Positions 33,832 to 41,996 of a stretch of DNA of 64,000 nt are shown here, piece after piece. This stretch comes from Streptomyces sedi (GTDB lineage Bacteria > Actinomycetota > Actinomycetes > Streptomycetales > Streptomycetaceae). How positions within the stretch are numbered: position 1 is the stretch's first letter; the number at the start of each line of letters is the position of its first letter. The DNA lies in assembly GCF_006335015.1 (NCBI RefSeq), contig NZ_VDGT01000022.1:49797-113796 (forward strand). The letters are read 5' to 3'. The position numbers were made by a program, and so were the translations under genes. Below the pieces are notes generated by a model. That model was not told where the DNA came from, did no database searches, and worked only from the letters and a program-made list of their open reading frames with translations.

Positions 33832-35652
33832 ATGAGCCCCGTCGCGCGCCCGCTGCCCTTGCTCACCGCCGTCGTCGCCCTGATCACCCTCGAACTGCTG
33901 CGGCTGGGGACCACGGTGCTGGGCGGTTCCGGCACCGTCGCGGTCGCCGCCGTGCCCGCGTTGGCCTGCTTCGCCGGGCCGCTGACCTGGTGGTTGGGGT
34001 CGCGTCAGGGGCTGACCGTCGCGGTCGGTGTGCTGGCGGGCGCGCGGCTGCTGGTGCAGTTCCCGGTGGGGCGCTCGGTGCCGCTCGTCGGGTTCGCGCT
34101 CGCGTCGGCGCTGGTGGCGCTGGTGCTGGTGGTCCGGCGCGACATGGGCGACGCGGCGGCCGGCCCCGGCCGCGCGGCCAGGGCGATCGGCCTGGCCGTC
34201 GCCTTCGACCTGGCGCTGCGCCTCCCGCTCGACCTGCTGGACCTGATCTGGCGCGGCCGGATGCTGGGCTGGCTGCTGGTGCTGGCGCTGGCCGCGATGC
34301 TCGGCCCGCTGGCCAGGGCGGCGGCGACGGAACGGCTGACCCGCCCCGAGGGCGGCGCGCAACTCGCGGTGCTGGGCCCCGCGTTCGCCCTCTACGCGAT
34401 GGTGCTGGCCGCGCCGGGCGCCGTCGCGGTGGCCGGCGGGGTCTCGCTGACCACGGCGGGGCTGTGGCTGGGGGCCGGCGCCGCGGCCGGGATCGCGCTG
34501 CTCTCGCTGCCGGAGCCGGCGGGCCTCGGCCGGTGGACGCGCTGGGCGCTGCCCGCCGCGCTGCCGCTGGCCGTCGCCGGCGTGACGCTCGGCCCGACGG
34601 CGCTGGTCGCGCCGTCGGCGCTGCTGGGGCTCGCGGTGCTGCCCTCGGTGCTGCGGCGGGCGCTCGCGGTGCCGACGGGGTTCGGGCACGGCCCGCAGTT
34701 CGACCTGGCGCTCGCGGGCCTCGGCACCGGGCTGTCCTGCGTGCTGCTGGCCGCCGGCTACGAGTTCCGCCTGCTGCCCTGGGCGTTCGCGCTGCTGCTC
34801 GCCCTCGTTCTCGCCGCGCGTGCGACGCGCGTCACCGAGGCGCCGCCGCTGGCGCGGGCGTTCGTGCCGGTGGTGGCCGCGGTGCTGCTGCTCGCCTGGT
34901 CGCCGCTGGTCGGCGCGCTGCGCCCCGGGCCCGAGCCGCTGCCGACCGACACGGCCGGCGGCATGTACCGGCTGATGACGTGGAACGTGCACTCGGCCGT
35001 CGCGCGGGACGGGGAGCTGACGCCGGACGAGCTCCGCTCGGTGATCCAGGACTCGGGGGCGCAGGTCGTCGTCCTCCAGGAGGTGCCGCGCGGCACCCCG
35101 GGCGCCGGCGGGCTGGACCTGGTGGCGTTCCTGGAACGCAGGCTGGACGTGACGGCGGTCTGGGCGCCGGCCGCCGACGAGCGGTTCGGCAACCTGCTCC
35201 TCACCTCGCTGCCGGTGGTCAACGCCGAGACCGGCGCGCTCCCGCGCGCCGGTGGCGACATGGACCGCTCGTTCGCCGACGTGACGGTGCGTCTCACCGA
35301 CGGCGAGACCGCCCGGATCGTCGGCACCCATCTGCACGGCGGCTCGTCGCCCGAGCCGCGGCTGGCCCAACTCGACCCGCTGCTGGACCGGGTCGCCGGC
35401 GACCCGAGCGCGGTGCTGGCGGGCGACCTCAACGCGCGCCCCGACTCGGAGGAGATCGAGACCGTCCGCGGGACCGGGCTGCGCAGCGCCCAGGACGAGG
35501 TCGGCGACCCGTCGCTGGACACCGCGTTCCGCCCGGAGCGCCGCGTCGACTGGATCTTCGGAGCGCCCGAGGTGGCCTTCGGCGGCTTCGAGTTGATCGA
35601 CACCGCCGCCTCGGATCATCTGCCGTTGACCGTCACCGTCTTTCTGGAGTAG
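33832..35652 (+). CDS. Polytopic membrane protein with endonuclease/exonuclease/phosphatase domain
   Basis: 606 residues. About ten transmembrane helices fill residues 8-360, then an EEP-fold domain follows: MTWNVHSAV (382-390), the metal-binding glutamate in VVVLQEVPRG, GTHLHGG, GDLNARPDSEE, DWIF, and the terminal SDHLPLTV. The active-site set is complete, and the domain should face outside or inside depending on helix count. Known EEP membrane proteins act on phospholipids or phosphodiesters. TAACCT ten bases before the ATG at 33832 suggests a leaderless start; ATG 33808 in frame would add eight residues. The last 20 bases overlap the convergent acyltransferase gene. Confidence 0.82.
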   Translation: MSPVARPLPLLTAVVALITLELLRLGTTVLGGSGTVAVAAVPALACFAGPLTWWLGSRQGLTVAVGVLAGARLLVQFPVGRSVPLVGFALASALVALVLVVRRDMGDAAAGPGRAARAIGLAVAFDLALRLPLDLLDLIWRGRMLGWLLVLALAAMLGPLARAAATERLTRPEGGAQLAVLGPAFALYAMVLAAPGAVAVAGGVSLTTAGLWLGAGAAAGIALLSLPEPAGLGRWTRWALPAALPLAVAGVTLGPTALVAPSALLGLAVLPSVLRRALAVPTGFGHGPQFDLALAGLGTGLSCVLLAAGYEFRLLPWAFALLLALVLAARATRVTEAPPLARAFVPVVAAVLLLAWSPLVGALRPGPEPLPTDTAGGMYRLMTWNVHSAVARDGELTPDELRSVIQDSGAQVVVLQEVPRGTPGAGGLDLVAFLERRLDVTAVWAPAADERFGNLLLTSLPVVNAETGALPRAGGDMDRSFADVTVRLTDGETARIVGTHLHGGSSPEPRLAQLDPLLDRVAGDPSAVLAGDLNARPDSEEIETVRGTGLRSAQDEVGDPSLDTAFRPERRVDWIFGAPEVAFGGFELIDTAASDHLPLTVTVFLE

Positions 35653-36877
35653 CCGCGCTTTCCGGAGCGGCGGCGCTTTCCGGAGCGGCGGCGCTTCGCG
35701 GGGTGGCCACGCTTCGCGGAGTGGCGGCGTTCTGCCGCGTGGCCGTGTTCTCCTGAGCGGTCGCGCGGGGCTCCGCCGTTCGGGCCTCCCCCGCCGGGAG
35801 CGGACGCGGTGACCGGCGAGGTGCCCGCAGGCCGAACATGGTCCTCAGCCCCGGAGTCCTGCGAATGACCTCGTAGGTGGCGACGCTCAGAAGAAGCGCC
35901 GGCACCATGATGGCCAGGAAATTGACGGCACCGTGTGCGTCCCTCTGGAGAACGTAGTACGCGATCACGATCAGATAGGTCTGGTGCAGGATGTAGACGG
36001 GGAAGGCGCCCCGGCTGAAATAGTCCATGAAGGCCGACCTGCGGTCGAGATACCTCTTCCCGTACCCGAGGAGGGCGAGCACGGTCGCCCAGTACACCGG
36101 GTAGTGCCAGGCGGTGAAGAGCAGGCTTGTCTGACTGTCGATCGTGAAGCGCTCGACGACGATTCCGGCCGCTCCGGGAACGGCGATGAGCAGATAGGCG
36201 CGGCGGTGCCTCACCAGCGCTTCGGTGATCGAGTCGTCGGTGGCGATCAGGAATCCGAGCAGCACATAGCCGGCGTACACGAAGATGTTCTCCCCTCCGA
36301 TCTCCGGGAGGAACGACAGCAGCGCGAGGCCCACCGCCGGAGCGAGGGCGAGAACCGGCCTGCCCAGCCAGTCCGGCGTGTAGCCGCTCCGGATCACCCT
36401 GAGCATGAGGGGGAGCAGGGCGAGCGAGATCAGGAAGAGAAACAGGATGAACCACAGGTGCGCCGGTGAGATTCCGGTGAGCACGGTCCACTCGGAGAAG
36501 TCCGTGAAGTAGGTCTCCAGGAACTCGAAGTAGCCGCCCTCGTAGCCGTCGTGGAACTTCATCGCGTAGTACGCCTGCGGCGGCACGACGACGAGGCAGC
36601 CGAAGAAGAACGGTATCAACAGCCGCAGATACCGTTCCTTCGCATAGCTCCCCGCGGAACGCTTGCGCAGCGCGTAGTAGCTCGACATGCCGGCCAGCAG
36701 GAAGAGCAGCGGCATGAACCAGAAGGAGGAGACGTTGACCAGGGCCGAGGAGAAGTCGTTCTCCGGACCCTTGACATAGAACTCCGGGTTGTCGTTGAAG
36801 ATCCTGGCCGTATGGAACGGGAACAGGAAGAGAATGGCCAGGTTCCGCAGCCAGTCGATGTGTTCCTTGCGCTTCAC
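35633..36877 (-). CDS. Acyltransferase-3 family membrane protein
   Basis: 414 residues, ten predicted transmembrane helices. N-terminal EHIDWLRNLAILFLFPFHTARIF carries the His-Asp/Arg region typical of acyltransferase 3 (DxLR then xHxxR pattern), followed by WFMPLLFLLAGMSSYYALRKRS and the helix with FPVYILHQTYLIV. Such enzymes O-acetylate or succinylate sugars, antibiotics or cell-wall polymers. GTG 36877 overlaps the stop of the tetR gene (GTGA), so regulator and enzyme are co-translated. The last 40 residues are repeats of six residues such as AAPESA, encoded by the 18-bp DNA repeat at 35656-35745. The 3' end overlaps the convergent gene by 20 bases. Confidence 0.85.
   Translation of the reverse strand: MKRKEHIDWLRNLAILFLFPFHTARIFNDNPEFYVKGPENDFSSALVNVSSFWFMPLLFLLAGMSSYYALRKRSAGSYAKERYLRLLIPFFFGCLVVVPPQAYYAMKFHDGYEGGYFEFLETYFTDFSEWTVLTGISPAHLWFILFLFLISLALLPLMLRVIRSGYTPDWLGRPVLALAPAVGLALLSFLPEIGGENIFVYAGYVLLGFLIATDDSITEALVRHRRAYLLIAVPGAAGIVVERFTIDSQTSLLFTAWHYPVYWATVLALLGYGKRYLDRRSAFMDYFSRGAFPVYILHQTYLIVIAYYVLQRDAHGAVNFLAIMVPALLLSVATYEVIRRTPGLRTMFGLRAPRRSPRPLPAGEARTAEPRATAQENTATRQNAATPRSVATPRSAAAPESAAAPESAATPERR
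35656..35745. repeat. Five tandem 18-bp repeats in the acyltransferase 3' end
   Basis: Units begin at 35656, 35674, 35692, 35710 and 35728. The first two are identical (CGCTTTCCGGAGCGGCGG); later ones diverge gradually. On the minus strand they encode six-residue units (AAPESA, ATPRSA). Length variation between strains is likely by slippage. Confidence 0.8.
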
Positions 36878-37515
36878 TTGTCCGCTTCCTCGGTCAGCCA
36901 GCCGAGCACGGCGCGCAGCGCACGCTCGGCGGTGTCGGAGTCGACGCCCTCGGCGTCGACCAGGTGTTCCATCGCCAGGCCGTTGGTCAGGCAGTGCAGG
37001 ATCGTCCCGGCCAGCTCGGGGTCGACCGGGGGTGTGGTCCCGGCGTGCTCGGTGACCGCCCGGACCGCCTGTCCGGCAGCCGCGCGCTGGGCGCGGCGCA
37101 TCGGGGCGACGACGGCCCCCGTCTCCTCGTCGTGGAGGGCGCGGGTGGCGATCTCCAGGCCGAGCCGGCCCCGCTCGGTGTCGTCGATGATCCGCCGCGC
37201 GACGGCGCGGGCGGCCTGCTCGATGAAGGCGGGCACGTCCGCCGCCGCGTCGAGACCGGCCATCACGCCGAACAGCTCCGCCTCGGAGCGTTCGGTGAGG
37301 ATCGCCGCGAAGAGCTCCTGCTTGCTGCCGAAGTTGGAGTAGACGGCGCCCTTGGTGAAGCCGGCGGCGCGCGCGATGTCCTCCAGCTTGCTGTCCGCGT
37401 ACCCGCGCTCGGCGAACACCCGCCCCGCGGCGGCGAGCAGCCGCCGGCGCACCTCGTCGCGGGGGAGTCGGGGAACGGGCCCCGGTGGATGGCTGCGGCT
37501 CTCTGCTTCTGGCAT
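36874..37515 (-). CDS. TetR-family regulator of the acyltransferase
   Basis: 213 residues. HTH at residues 18-65: RRRLLAAAGRVFAERGYADS, LEDIARAAGFTKGAVYSNFGSKQELFAA. The C-terminal domain is TetR_C-like (ELAGTILHCLTNGLAMEHLVD). The ATG at 37513-37515 was chosen because its leader contains two operator-like palindromes at 37531-37559; the in-frame start at 37554 would place them inside the gene. The stop overlaps the acyltransferase start, so it very likely autoregulates a two-gene operon. Ligand unknown. Confidence 0.88.
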   Translation of the reverse strand: MPEAESRSHPPGPVPRLPRDEVRRRLLAAAGRVFAERGYADSKLEDIARAAGFTKGAVYSNFGSKQELFAAILTERSEAELFGVMAGLDAAADVPAFIEQAARAVARRIIDDTERGRLGLEIATRALHDEETGAVVAPMRRAQRAAAGQAVRAVTEHAGTTPPVDPELAGTILHCLTNGLAMEHLVDAEGVDSDTAERALRAVLGWLTEEADK

Positions 37516-37530
37516 GACCCCAGTGTTGCA

Positions 37531-37559
37531 TACCTCCGGGTATCCAGTACCCATCGGTA
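37531..37559. promoter_or_regulatory. Double TetR operator
   Basis: Two palindromes of the form TACC-N4-GGTA, TACCTCCGGGTA (37531-37542) and TACCCATCGGTA (37548-37559), 17 bases centre to centre, lie 16 bases upstream of the tetR start. Paired operators at this spacing fit two TetR dimers on one DNA face. Confidence 0.7.
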
Positions 37560-37582
37560 TCGAGATCGGGTGCCCTCACGCG

Positions 37583-37638
37583 CGCTCAACGCCACGCGCT
37601 CAACGCCACGCGCTCAACGGGACGCGCTTAACGGGATG
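37583..37638. repeat. Four tandem 14-bp repeats before the lyase gene
   Basis: Units start at 37583, 37597, 37611 and 37625. The first two are CGCTCAACGCCACG; the third is CGCTCAACGGGACG and the fourth CGCTTAACGGGATG. They lie 33 bases before the lyase start and could be a regulator array or a slippage-prone spacer. Confidence 0.75.
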
Positions 37639-37670
37639 CGGCCCGGCGGCGGTTCGGGAAGGGTGCCGCC

Positions 37671-39599
37671 ATGGGCGACAACGGCGACGGGCACCCGGAC
37701 GGACGAGGGAACGCCTGCGGGCAGGCCAACGCGTACGCGCGAGTGCGGGAACGGCTGGTCGGGCACGTTCTGGCGGCGCCTGGGCCGGCCCCCGGGGGCC
37801 TGGACGCCGCCTCACTCGCCGACGCGCTCACCGGGGACGGCCGCTGGCCCGACCTTGACTACGACGACACCGAAACCCCGGACTGGCCGCCGTTCCACCA
37901 CGCCCTGCGCACCGTCACGCTGGCCCGGGTCCCCGCCCGACACCCGGCGGCACTCCGCGCGTTGGCCGCCTGGCGGCGGCTCGCCCCGCGCTCGGCCAAC
38001 TGGTGGTTCAACGAGATCGGCGCGCCCCAGCACCTCGGCGACGCCGTGCTGCTGCTCCACGACCGGCTCACCCCCGCCCAACGCCGCGACTGGGCCGCAT
38101 GGTTGGCGGAGGCGGCCGGGCCCGTCGAGTTGACCGGGCAGAACCTCGTCTGGAGCCAGGGCGTCGAGCTGCGCCGCGCCGTGCTCGCCGAGGACCCGGG
38201 GGCGTTGGCCGCCGCGGTGCGCCGGATGGCGCCCGTGCTCCGCCCCACCCGCGAGGAGGGAATCCAGGACGACCTCAGCTTCCACCACCACGGCGCCCTG
38301 CCCTACCTGGGCGGCTACGGACGTTCCCTCGTCACCGAGGTCTCCCGCTGGGTGCACGCCGTGCACGGCACACCCTGGGCCTTCGACCCGGCGGAGGAGC
38401 GTCTCCTCGTCGACCATGTCCTCGACGCGCACCGCTGGGCGCTCCACGGAGACGGCTACGACTTCACGCTGATGGGCCGCGAGATCGCCCGCGTCCAGGC
38501 GCACCATGTCGCGGGGGAGTTGGGCCGCGCCCTCGACCGGCTGCTGGCGCGCGCGCCCTACCGGAGGGACGAACTCGCCGCCTTCGCGGCCGAGTCGCGG
38601 ACGGCCGCCGAGGGCGGCGAGACGGCCGGGCCGGTCGGCAGCCGCGCCTACCCGCGCTCGGACCACCTCGTCCACCGCCGCCCCGGCTGGTCGTTCGCCG
38701 TGCGGATGTCCTCCACCCGCACGGTCCCCACCGAGTGCCTCAACGGGGAGAACCTGCTCGGCCGCCACCTCGCCGACGGCGTCGCGACCGTGCGGGTGGG
38801 CGGCGCCCCCGAGGACGGCTACCGGGGGGTCCTCCCCGTCTGGGACTGGGCCCGCCTCCCCGGCACCACCGTGGAACTGCCCGCCGACACCGCCGGGTTG
38901 CGCCCCCGCCCGAACGACCGGCACGGCGCCGCCGACGAGGTCGGCTGCTGGAGCGACGGCGTCCACGGCGTCGCCGTGTTCCGGCTGGCCGGAACGGACC
39001 GGTTCGCCGACGGGTGGAAGGCGTGGTTCTGCCTCGACGACGCCGTCGTCGCCCTCGGCTCCGGCATCACCGCCCCCGAAGCGGAACGCCCCGTGGTCAC
39101 CACCGTCGACCAGCGGCTCGCCGTCGCCCGCCCCACCGTCGGCGGCCCCGAAGGCGGGCCACCGACCTGGGTGCACCACGGCCGGATCGGCTACGTTCCG
39201 CTGACCGCGCACCCCGTGGTCGTCGTCAACGCGACCTCACGCACCGGCCGTTGGTCCGACCTCTCGACCAGCGGAGCCTCCGACCCGGTCACCGCCGGGG
39301 TCTTCCACCTCGGCGTGGACCACGGCCCGCGCCCGGAGAACGCCGGCTACGCCTGGCTGATCCTCCCCGCCGCCGACGCGGAGGCCACCCGCCGCCGTGC
39401 CGCCGCCCCCGGCGTCACGGTGCTCGTCAACGAGCCCGCCCATCAGGCCGTTCGCTGCGACCGCACCGGCCGTGTGCTCGCCGCGCGCCTCGACCCGGAC
39501 GGCTCGCTGTTCCTCGGCGAGCCGGACGCGGATCACGCCGGGGCGCCGCCGCTCTCCGGCCGCTCCCCCTCGTCAGACGTGACGCCGTCCACCGAGTAA
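37671..39599 (+). CDS. Polysaccharide lyase family 8-like enzyme, no signal peptide
   Basis: 642 residues with PL8 features (hyaluronate, chondroitin, xanthan lyases): NWWFNEIGAPQ (110-120), the catalytic histidine and tyrosine block DLSFHHHGALPYLGGYG (201-217), VHRRPGWSFAVRMSSTRT, the NGEN motif, and VWDWARLPGTTVELP, followed by beta-sandwich domains. PL8 enzymes cleave uronic-acid polysaccharides by beta-elimination and are normally secreted. Here the N-terminus (MGDNGDGHPDGRGNACGQ) is polar without a signal peptide, so the enzyme may act on imported oligosaccharides. The 3' end overlaps the convergent reductase gene by 67 bases. Family confident, substrate unknown. Confidence 0.85.
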   Translation: MGDNGDGHPDGRGNACGQANAYARVRERLVGHVLAAPGPAPGGLDAASLADALTGDGRWPDLDYDDTETPDWPPFHHALRTVTLARVPARHPAALRALAAWRRLAPRSANWWFNEIGAPQHLGDAVLLLHDRLTPAQRRDWAAWLAEAAGPVELTGQNLVWSQGVELRRAVLAEDPGALAAAVRRMAPVLRPTREEGIQDDLSFHHHGALPYLGGYGRSLVTEVSRWVHAVHGTPWAFDPAEERLLVDHVLDAHRWALHGDGYDFTLMGREIARVQAHHVAGELGRALDRLLARAPYRRDELAAFAAESRTAAEGGETAGPVGSRAYPRSDHLVHRRPGWSFAVRMSSTRTVPTECLNGENLLGRHLADGVATVRVGGAPEDGYRGVLPVWDWARLPGTTVELPADTAGLRPRPNDRHGAADEVGCWSDGVHGVAVFRLAGTDRFADGWKAWFCLDDAVVALGSGITAPEAERPVVTTVDQRLAVARPTVGGPEGGPPTWVHHGRIGYVPLTAHPVVVVNATSRTGRWSDLSTSGASDPVTAGVFHLGVDHGPRPENAGYAWLILPAADAEATRRRAAAPGVTVLVNEPAHQAVRCDRTGRVLAARLDPDGSLFLGEPDADHAGAPPLSGRSPSSDVTPSTE

Positions 39600-40144
39600 C
39601 GGAGCCCGATCGTCCCGCTCTTGAGGCGGCGCTCCTCCAACAGGCCGAGCCGCAGCCGCAGTCCACGCGGGAAGGCCGCCAGGCCGCCGCCGACCGTGAC
39701 CGGGTGGAGCAGCAACCTGACCTCGTCCACCAGCCCGGCCGCCAACGCGGGAGCGGCCAGCGTCGGCCCGGAGACGGCCAGGTCCGCCGTGGCCTCGGCC
39801 TTCATGGCCCGCACCGCCTCCACGTCGAACTCCCGCTCGATCCTGGTGCGTGCCGTCTCCACCGAGGCCAGGGTCCGCGAGTAGACCACCTTCTCCGCCG
39901 ACAGCCAGATGTCGGCGAACTCCCGTTCCAACGGCGTCAGTTCCGTGCCCTCGCCGGCCGTCTCCCAGTAGACCGACTCCAGGTACATCCGGCGGCCGAG
40001 CAGATAGGTGCCGAGGGAACGTTCCCACTCGTTGACGAGCGCCATCCCCTCCTGATCGGGTGCGCTCCACTCGTAGGCGCCGCTCTCGTCGGCGAGATAT
40101 CCGTCGAGCGAGGTGATGGCGGAGTAGATCAGTCGACCGGCCAT
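39533..40144 (-). CDS. Dihydrofolate-reductase-like (RibD C-terminal domain) protein
   Basis: 203 residues. The RibD-C/DHFR-like fold: RLIYSAITSLDGYLADESG (residues 4-22), GTYLLGRRMYLESVYWE, KVVYSRTL and LAVSGPTLAAPALAAGLVDEVRLLLHPVTVGGGLAAFP. These cytoplasmic NADPH-dependent reductase-like proteins are common in Streptomyces and their substrates are mostly unknown; no folate link is implied. ATG at 40142-40144 follows GGAAAGGA on the minus strand. The tail after about residue 185 overlaps the lyase coding region and is low complexity. Confidence 0.85.
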   Translation of the reverse strand: MAGRLIYSAITSLDGYLADESGAYEWSAPDQEGMALVNEWERSLGTYLLGRRMYLESVYWETAGEGTELTPLEREFADIWLSAEKVVYSRTLASVETARTRIEREFDVEAVRAMKAEATADLAVSGPTLAAPALAAGLVDEVRLLLHPVTVGGGLAAFPRGLRLRLGLLEERRLKSGTIGLRYSVDGVTSDEGERPESGGAPA

Positions 40145-40281
40145 GAGCGTCGCGTCCTTTCCGGAACGAGAACGCTGAGACGTTCGCCCAGCGCACCCCA
40201 GGAGATCACGAGCGGGCGGAACCAGTGAGGAAGACGTCAAGTTCAGGCACGTCAAGGGCAGTTGTGTGATGGGGTAGTCCT

Positions 40282-41307
40282 ATGGACGTCAATGGGATCG
40301 TGGTGGAGACCGGCGGCTACCGCGCCGTGACCCCTTGGGAGGACGAGAAGTGGCGCGCCGAGGCGCTCGCCTGGATCTCCGAGCGGCTCGTCCACCGCGA
40401 CCTGGTCGCCGGAGACGACCCCGTCTGGGCGCGGCTCCGCCCGTGGTCCGTCGTCCTCCGCGTCCCCGTCGCCGACGGCCGCACCGCCTGGTTCAAGGCC
40501 AACCCGCCCGGTTCCGCCTACGAACCGGCCGTCATGGCCGCCCTCCACCGCTGGGTCCCCGGCCGCGTCGTCGAACCGTTCGCCGTCGACACCACCCGCG
40601 CCTGGTCCCTGCTCCCCGACGCCGGACCGATGTTCGCCGAGGTCCTCACCAACGACCCCGAGGACCTGGCGGCCTGGAGCGACATGCTCCGCCAGTACGC
40701 CCAGCTGCAACGCGAGGTCGAGTCGCACGCCGACGAGTTGCTCGCCATGGGCGTCCCCGACTTCCGGCCGTCGCGCCTCGTCGAACGCTACCGCTGCCTC
40801 GTCGAGACCGCCGGCGGCCTCCGTGACTCCGAACGCGAGACGCTGCGCGCGGCGACCCCCCGCTTCGAGGAGTGGTGCCAACTCCTCGCGGACTCCCCCG
40901 TCGCCTGCTCGCTCGACCAGTCCGACCTCCACCCCGCCTCGGTCCTCACCGGCGGCCAACACCTCACCCCGACGGGCGCGCTGACCGGCGACGGCGGCTA
41001 TCTCTTCTTCGACTGGGGCGACTCCTCCGTCACCCACCCCTTCGCCAGCCTGCTGGTCGTCGGCCGCGTCCTCGACGAACGCTTCGACCGCGACCCGGCG
41101 GCCCGCACCCGAGCATGGGACGCCTACCTCGACGCCTGGGCGGAACGCGGCACCGGCCTCCCCGAGCTGCGCACCCTCGCGACGGTCGCCTGCCGCGTGG
41201 CCGCCGTCTGCCGCGCGGACACCTGGGACCGCGTCTTCCCGAGCATGTCGCTGACGACGGCCTACCGCGACGCCCACATCGCGCGGTGGCTACGGGAACT
41301 GCTGTAG
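40282..41307 (+). CDS. APH-fold phosphotransferase-like protein
   Basis: 341 residues of the aminoglycoside-phosphotransferase fold. AWFKANPPGSAYEPAVMAALHRW holds the likely ATP-binding lysine; the catalytic-loop region reads SLDQSDLHPASVL and the metal-binding region LFFDWGDSSVTHPF. The usual H-x-D-x-x-x-x-N is altered: the position of the conserved first histidine is not obvious and N is replaced by S. It may be a small-molecule kinase or a non-catalytic relative; no resistance should be inferred. The ATG at 40282 has no strong ribosome site. Divergent from the reductase gene, and the last gene before the CRISPR array. Confidence 0.78.
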   Translation: MDVNGIVVETGGYRAVTPWEDEKWRAEALAWISERLVHRDLVAGDDPVWARLRPWSVVLRVPVADGRTAWFKANPPGSAYEPAVMAALHRWVPGRVVEPFAVDTTRAWSLLPDAGPMFAEVLTNDPEDLAAWSDMLRQYAQLQREVESHADELLAMGVPDFRPSRLVERYRCLVETAGGLRDSERETLRAATPRFEEWCQLLADSPVACSLDQSDLHPASVLTGGQHLTPTGALTGDGGYLFFDWGDSSVTHPFASLLVVGRVLDERFDRDPAARTRAWDAYLDAWAERGTGLPELRTLATVACRVAAVCRADTWDRVFPSMSLTTAYRDAHIARWLRELL

Positions 41308-41423
41308 CCACGCCGCCGCGCCCCCAACGGTTCGGGGGGCGCGACGGCCACACCACGGTCACCACACCGGGGTGCGCGGGGGCGGCACTGCATCCGCTGC
41401 GCCGCGTGGGCGGCCGTGACCGT

Positions 41424-41757
41424 CGGAACGTCCCCGCTCGCGCGGGGACTACGCGATCTCCCGGAGGATTCGGGCGGGTGTCTTCGGAACACCCCCGCTC
41501 GCGCGGGGACTACGACCAGGACACCGAGGGGGCCCGGTCGTGGTCCGGAACACCCCCGCTCGCGCGGGGACTGCCCCTCCACCAGCGGCATCTGCACCAC
41601 CTGCGGCGGAACACCCCCGCTCGCGCGGGGACTACAGTTCGCGGAGCTGCGCGAGGGTCAGCCCCTCCGGAACACCCCCGCTCGCGCGGGGACTACGTCG
41701 GAGGTCTGGCTCATCGGGCGAACATGTCCGGAACACCCCCGCTCGCGCGGGGACTAC
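41424..41757 (-). CRISPR. Orphan type I-E CRISPR array, 6 repeats, 5 spacers
   Basis: Six 29-base repeats at 41424, 41485, 41546, 41607, 41668 and 41729, separated by five spacers of exactly 32 bases. On the minus strand the repeat has the type I-E core CCCCGCGCGAGCGGGG, preceded by GTAGT and followed by GTGTTCCG. Repeats 2, 4, 5 and 6 are identical. The one at 41546 has one change near its 3' end on the plus strand (ACTGC for ACTAC), and the one at 41424 has changes (AACGTC for AACACC). Degeneracy at the left end and repeat polarity both say that the leader is at the right and transcription is leftward. No cas gene is within the window. All spacers differ and none matches the rest of the window by eye. 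Confidence 0.97.
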
Positions 41758-41996
41758 CCTTCTTGACCGGGGGTGTTAGGTCGGGTTTGCCGTCCTTTTG
41801 CCTGCCGGCGCGGGGTGGGCGGGGTCCGTGGGCAAGGCTAGGGCTCCCAACTGGGGGCGGGATACGGTGGTTTAGCTTACCGACGGCTCGTAGCCCCCGG
41901 CGGGAACCCGGCGGTGTTGTGTGGGGGCCCGTCGGCCGCCTTGTCTCGGCGCGGCGGCCAACGTCTCATCGTTCAACGGGCCACCCCCACCTGCCT
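41758..41996. other. Leader-side flank of the CRISPR array
   Basis: 239 bases between the last repeat and the methyltransferase stop codon. The 60 bases next to the array contain TTGACCGG, GTTAGGTCGGG and TTTGCCGTCCTTTTGCC, lower in GC than the surroundings, consistent with a CRISPR leader reading leftward. No gene is supported. Confidence 0.55.

Noticed and set aside
40282..41307. Aminoglycoside-resistance gene
   Set aside because: Only the fold is similar; the catalytic loop is altered and no drug specificity can be inferred.
41416..41779. Possible proteins with repeated NTPARAGTT segments
   Set aside because: The repeats are CRISPR repeats read as codons; the regular 61-base period shows an array, not a coding sequence.
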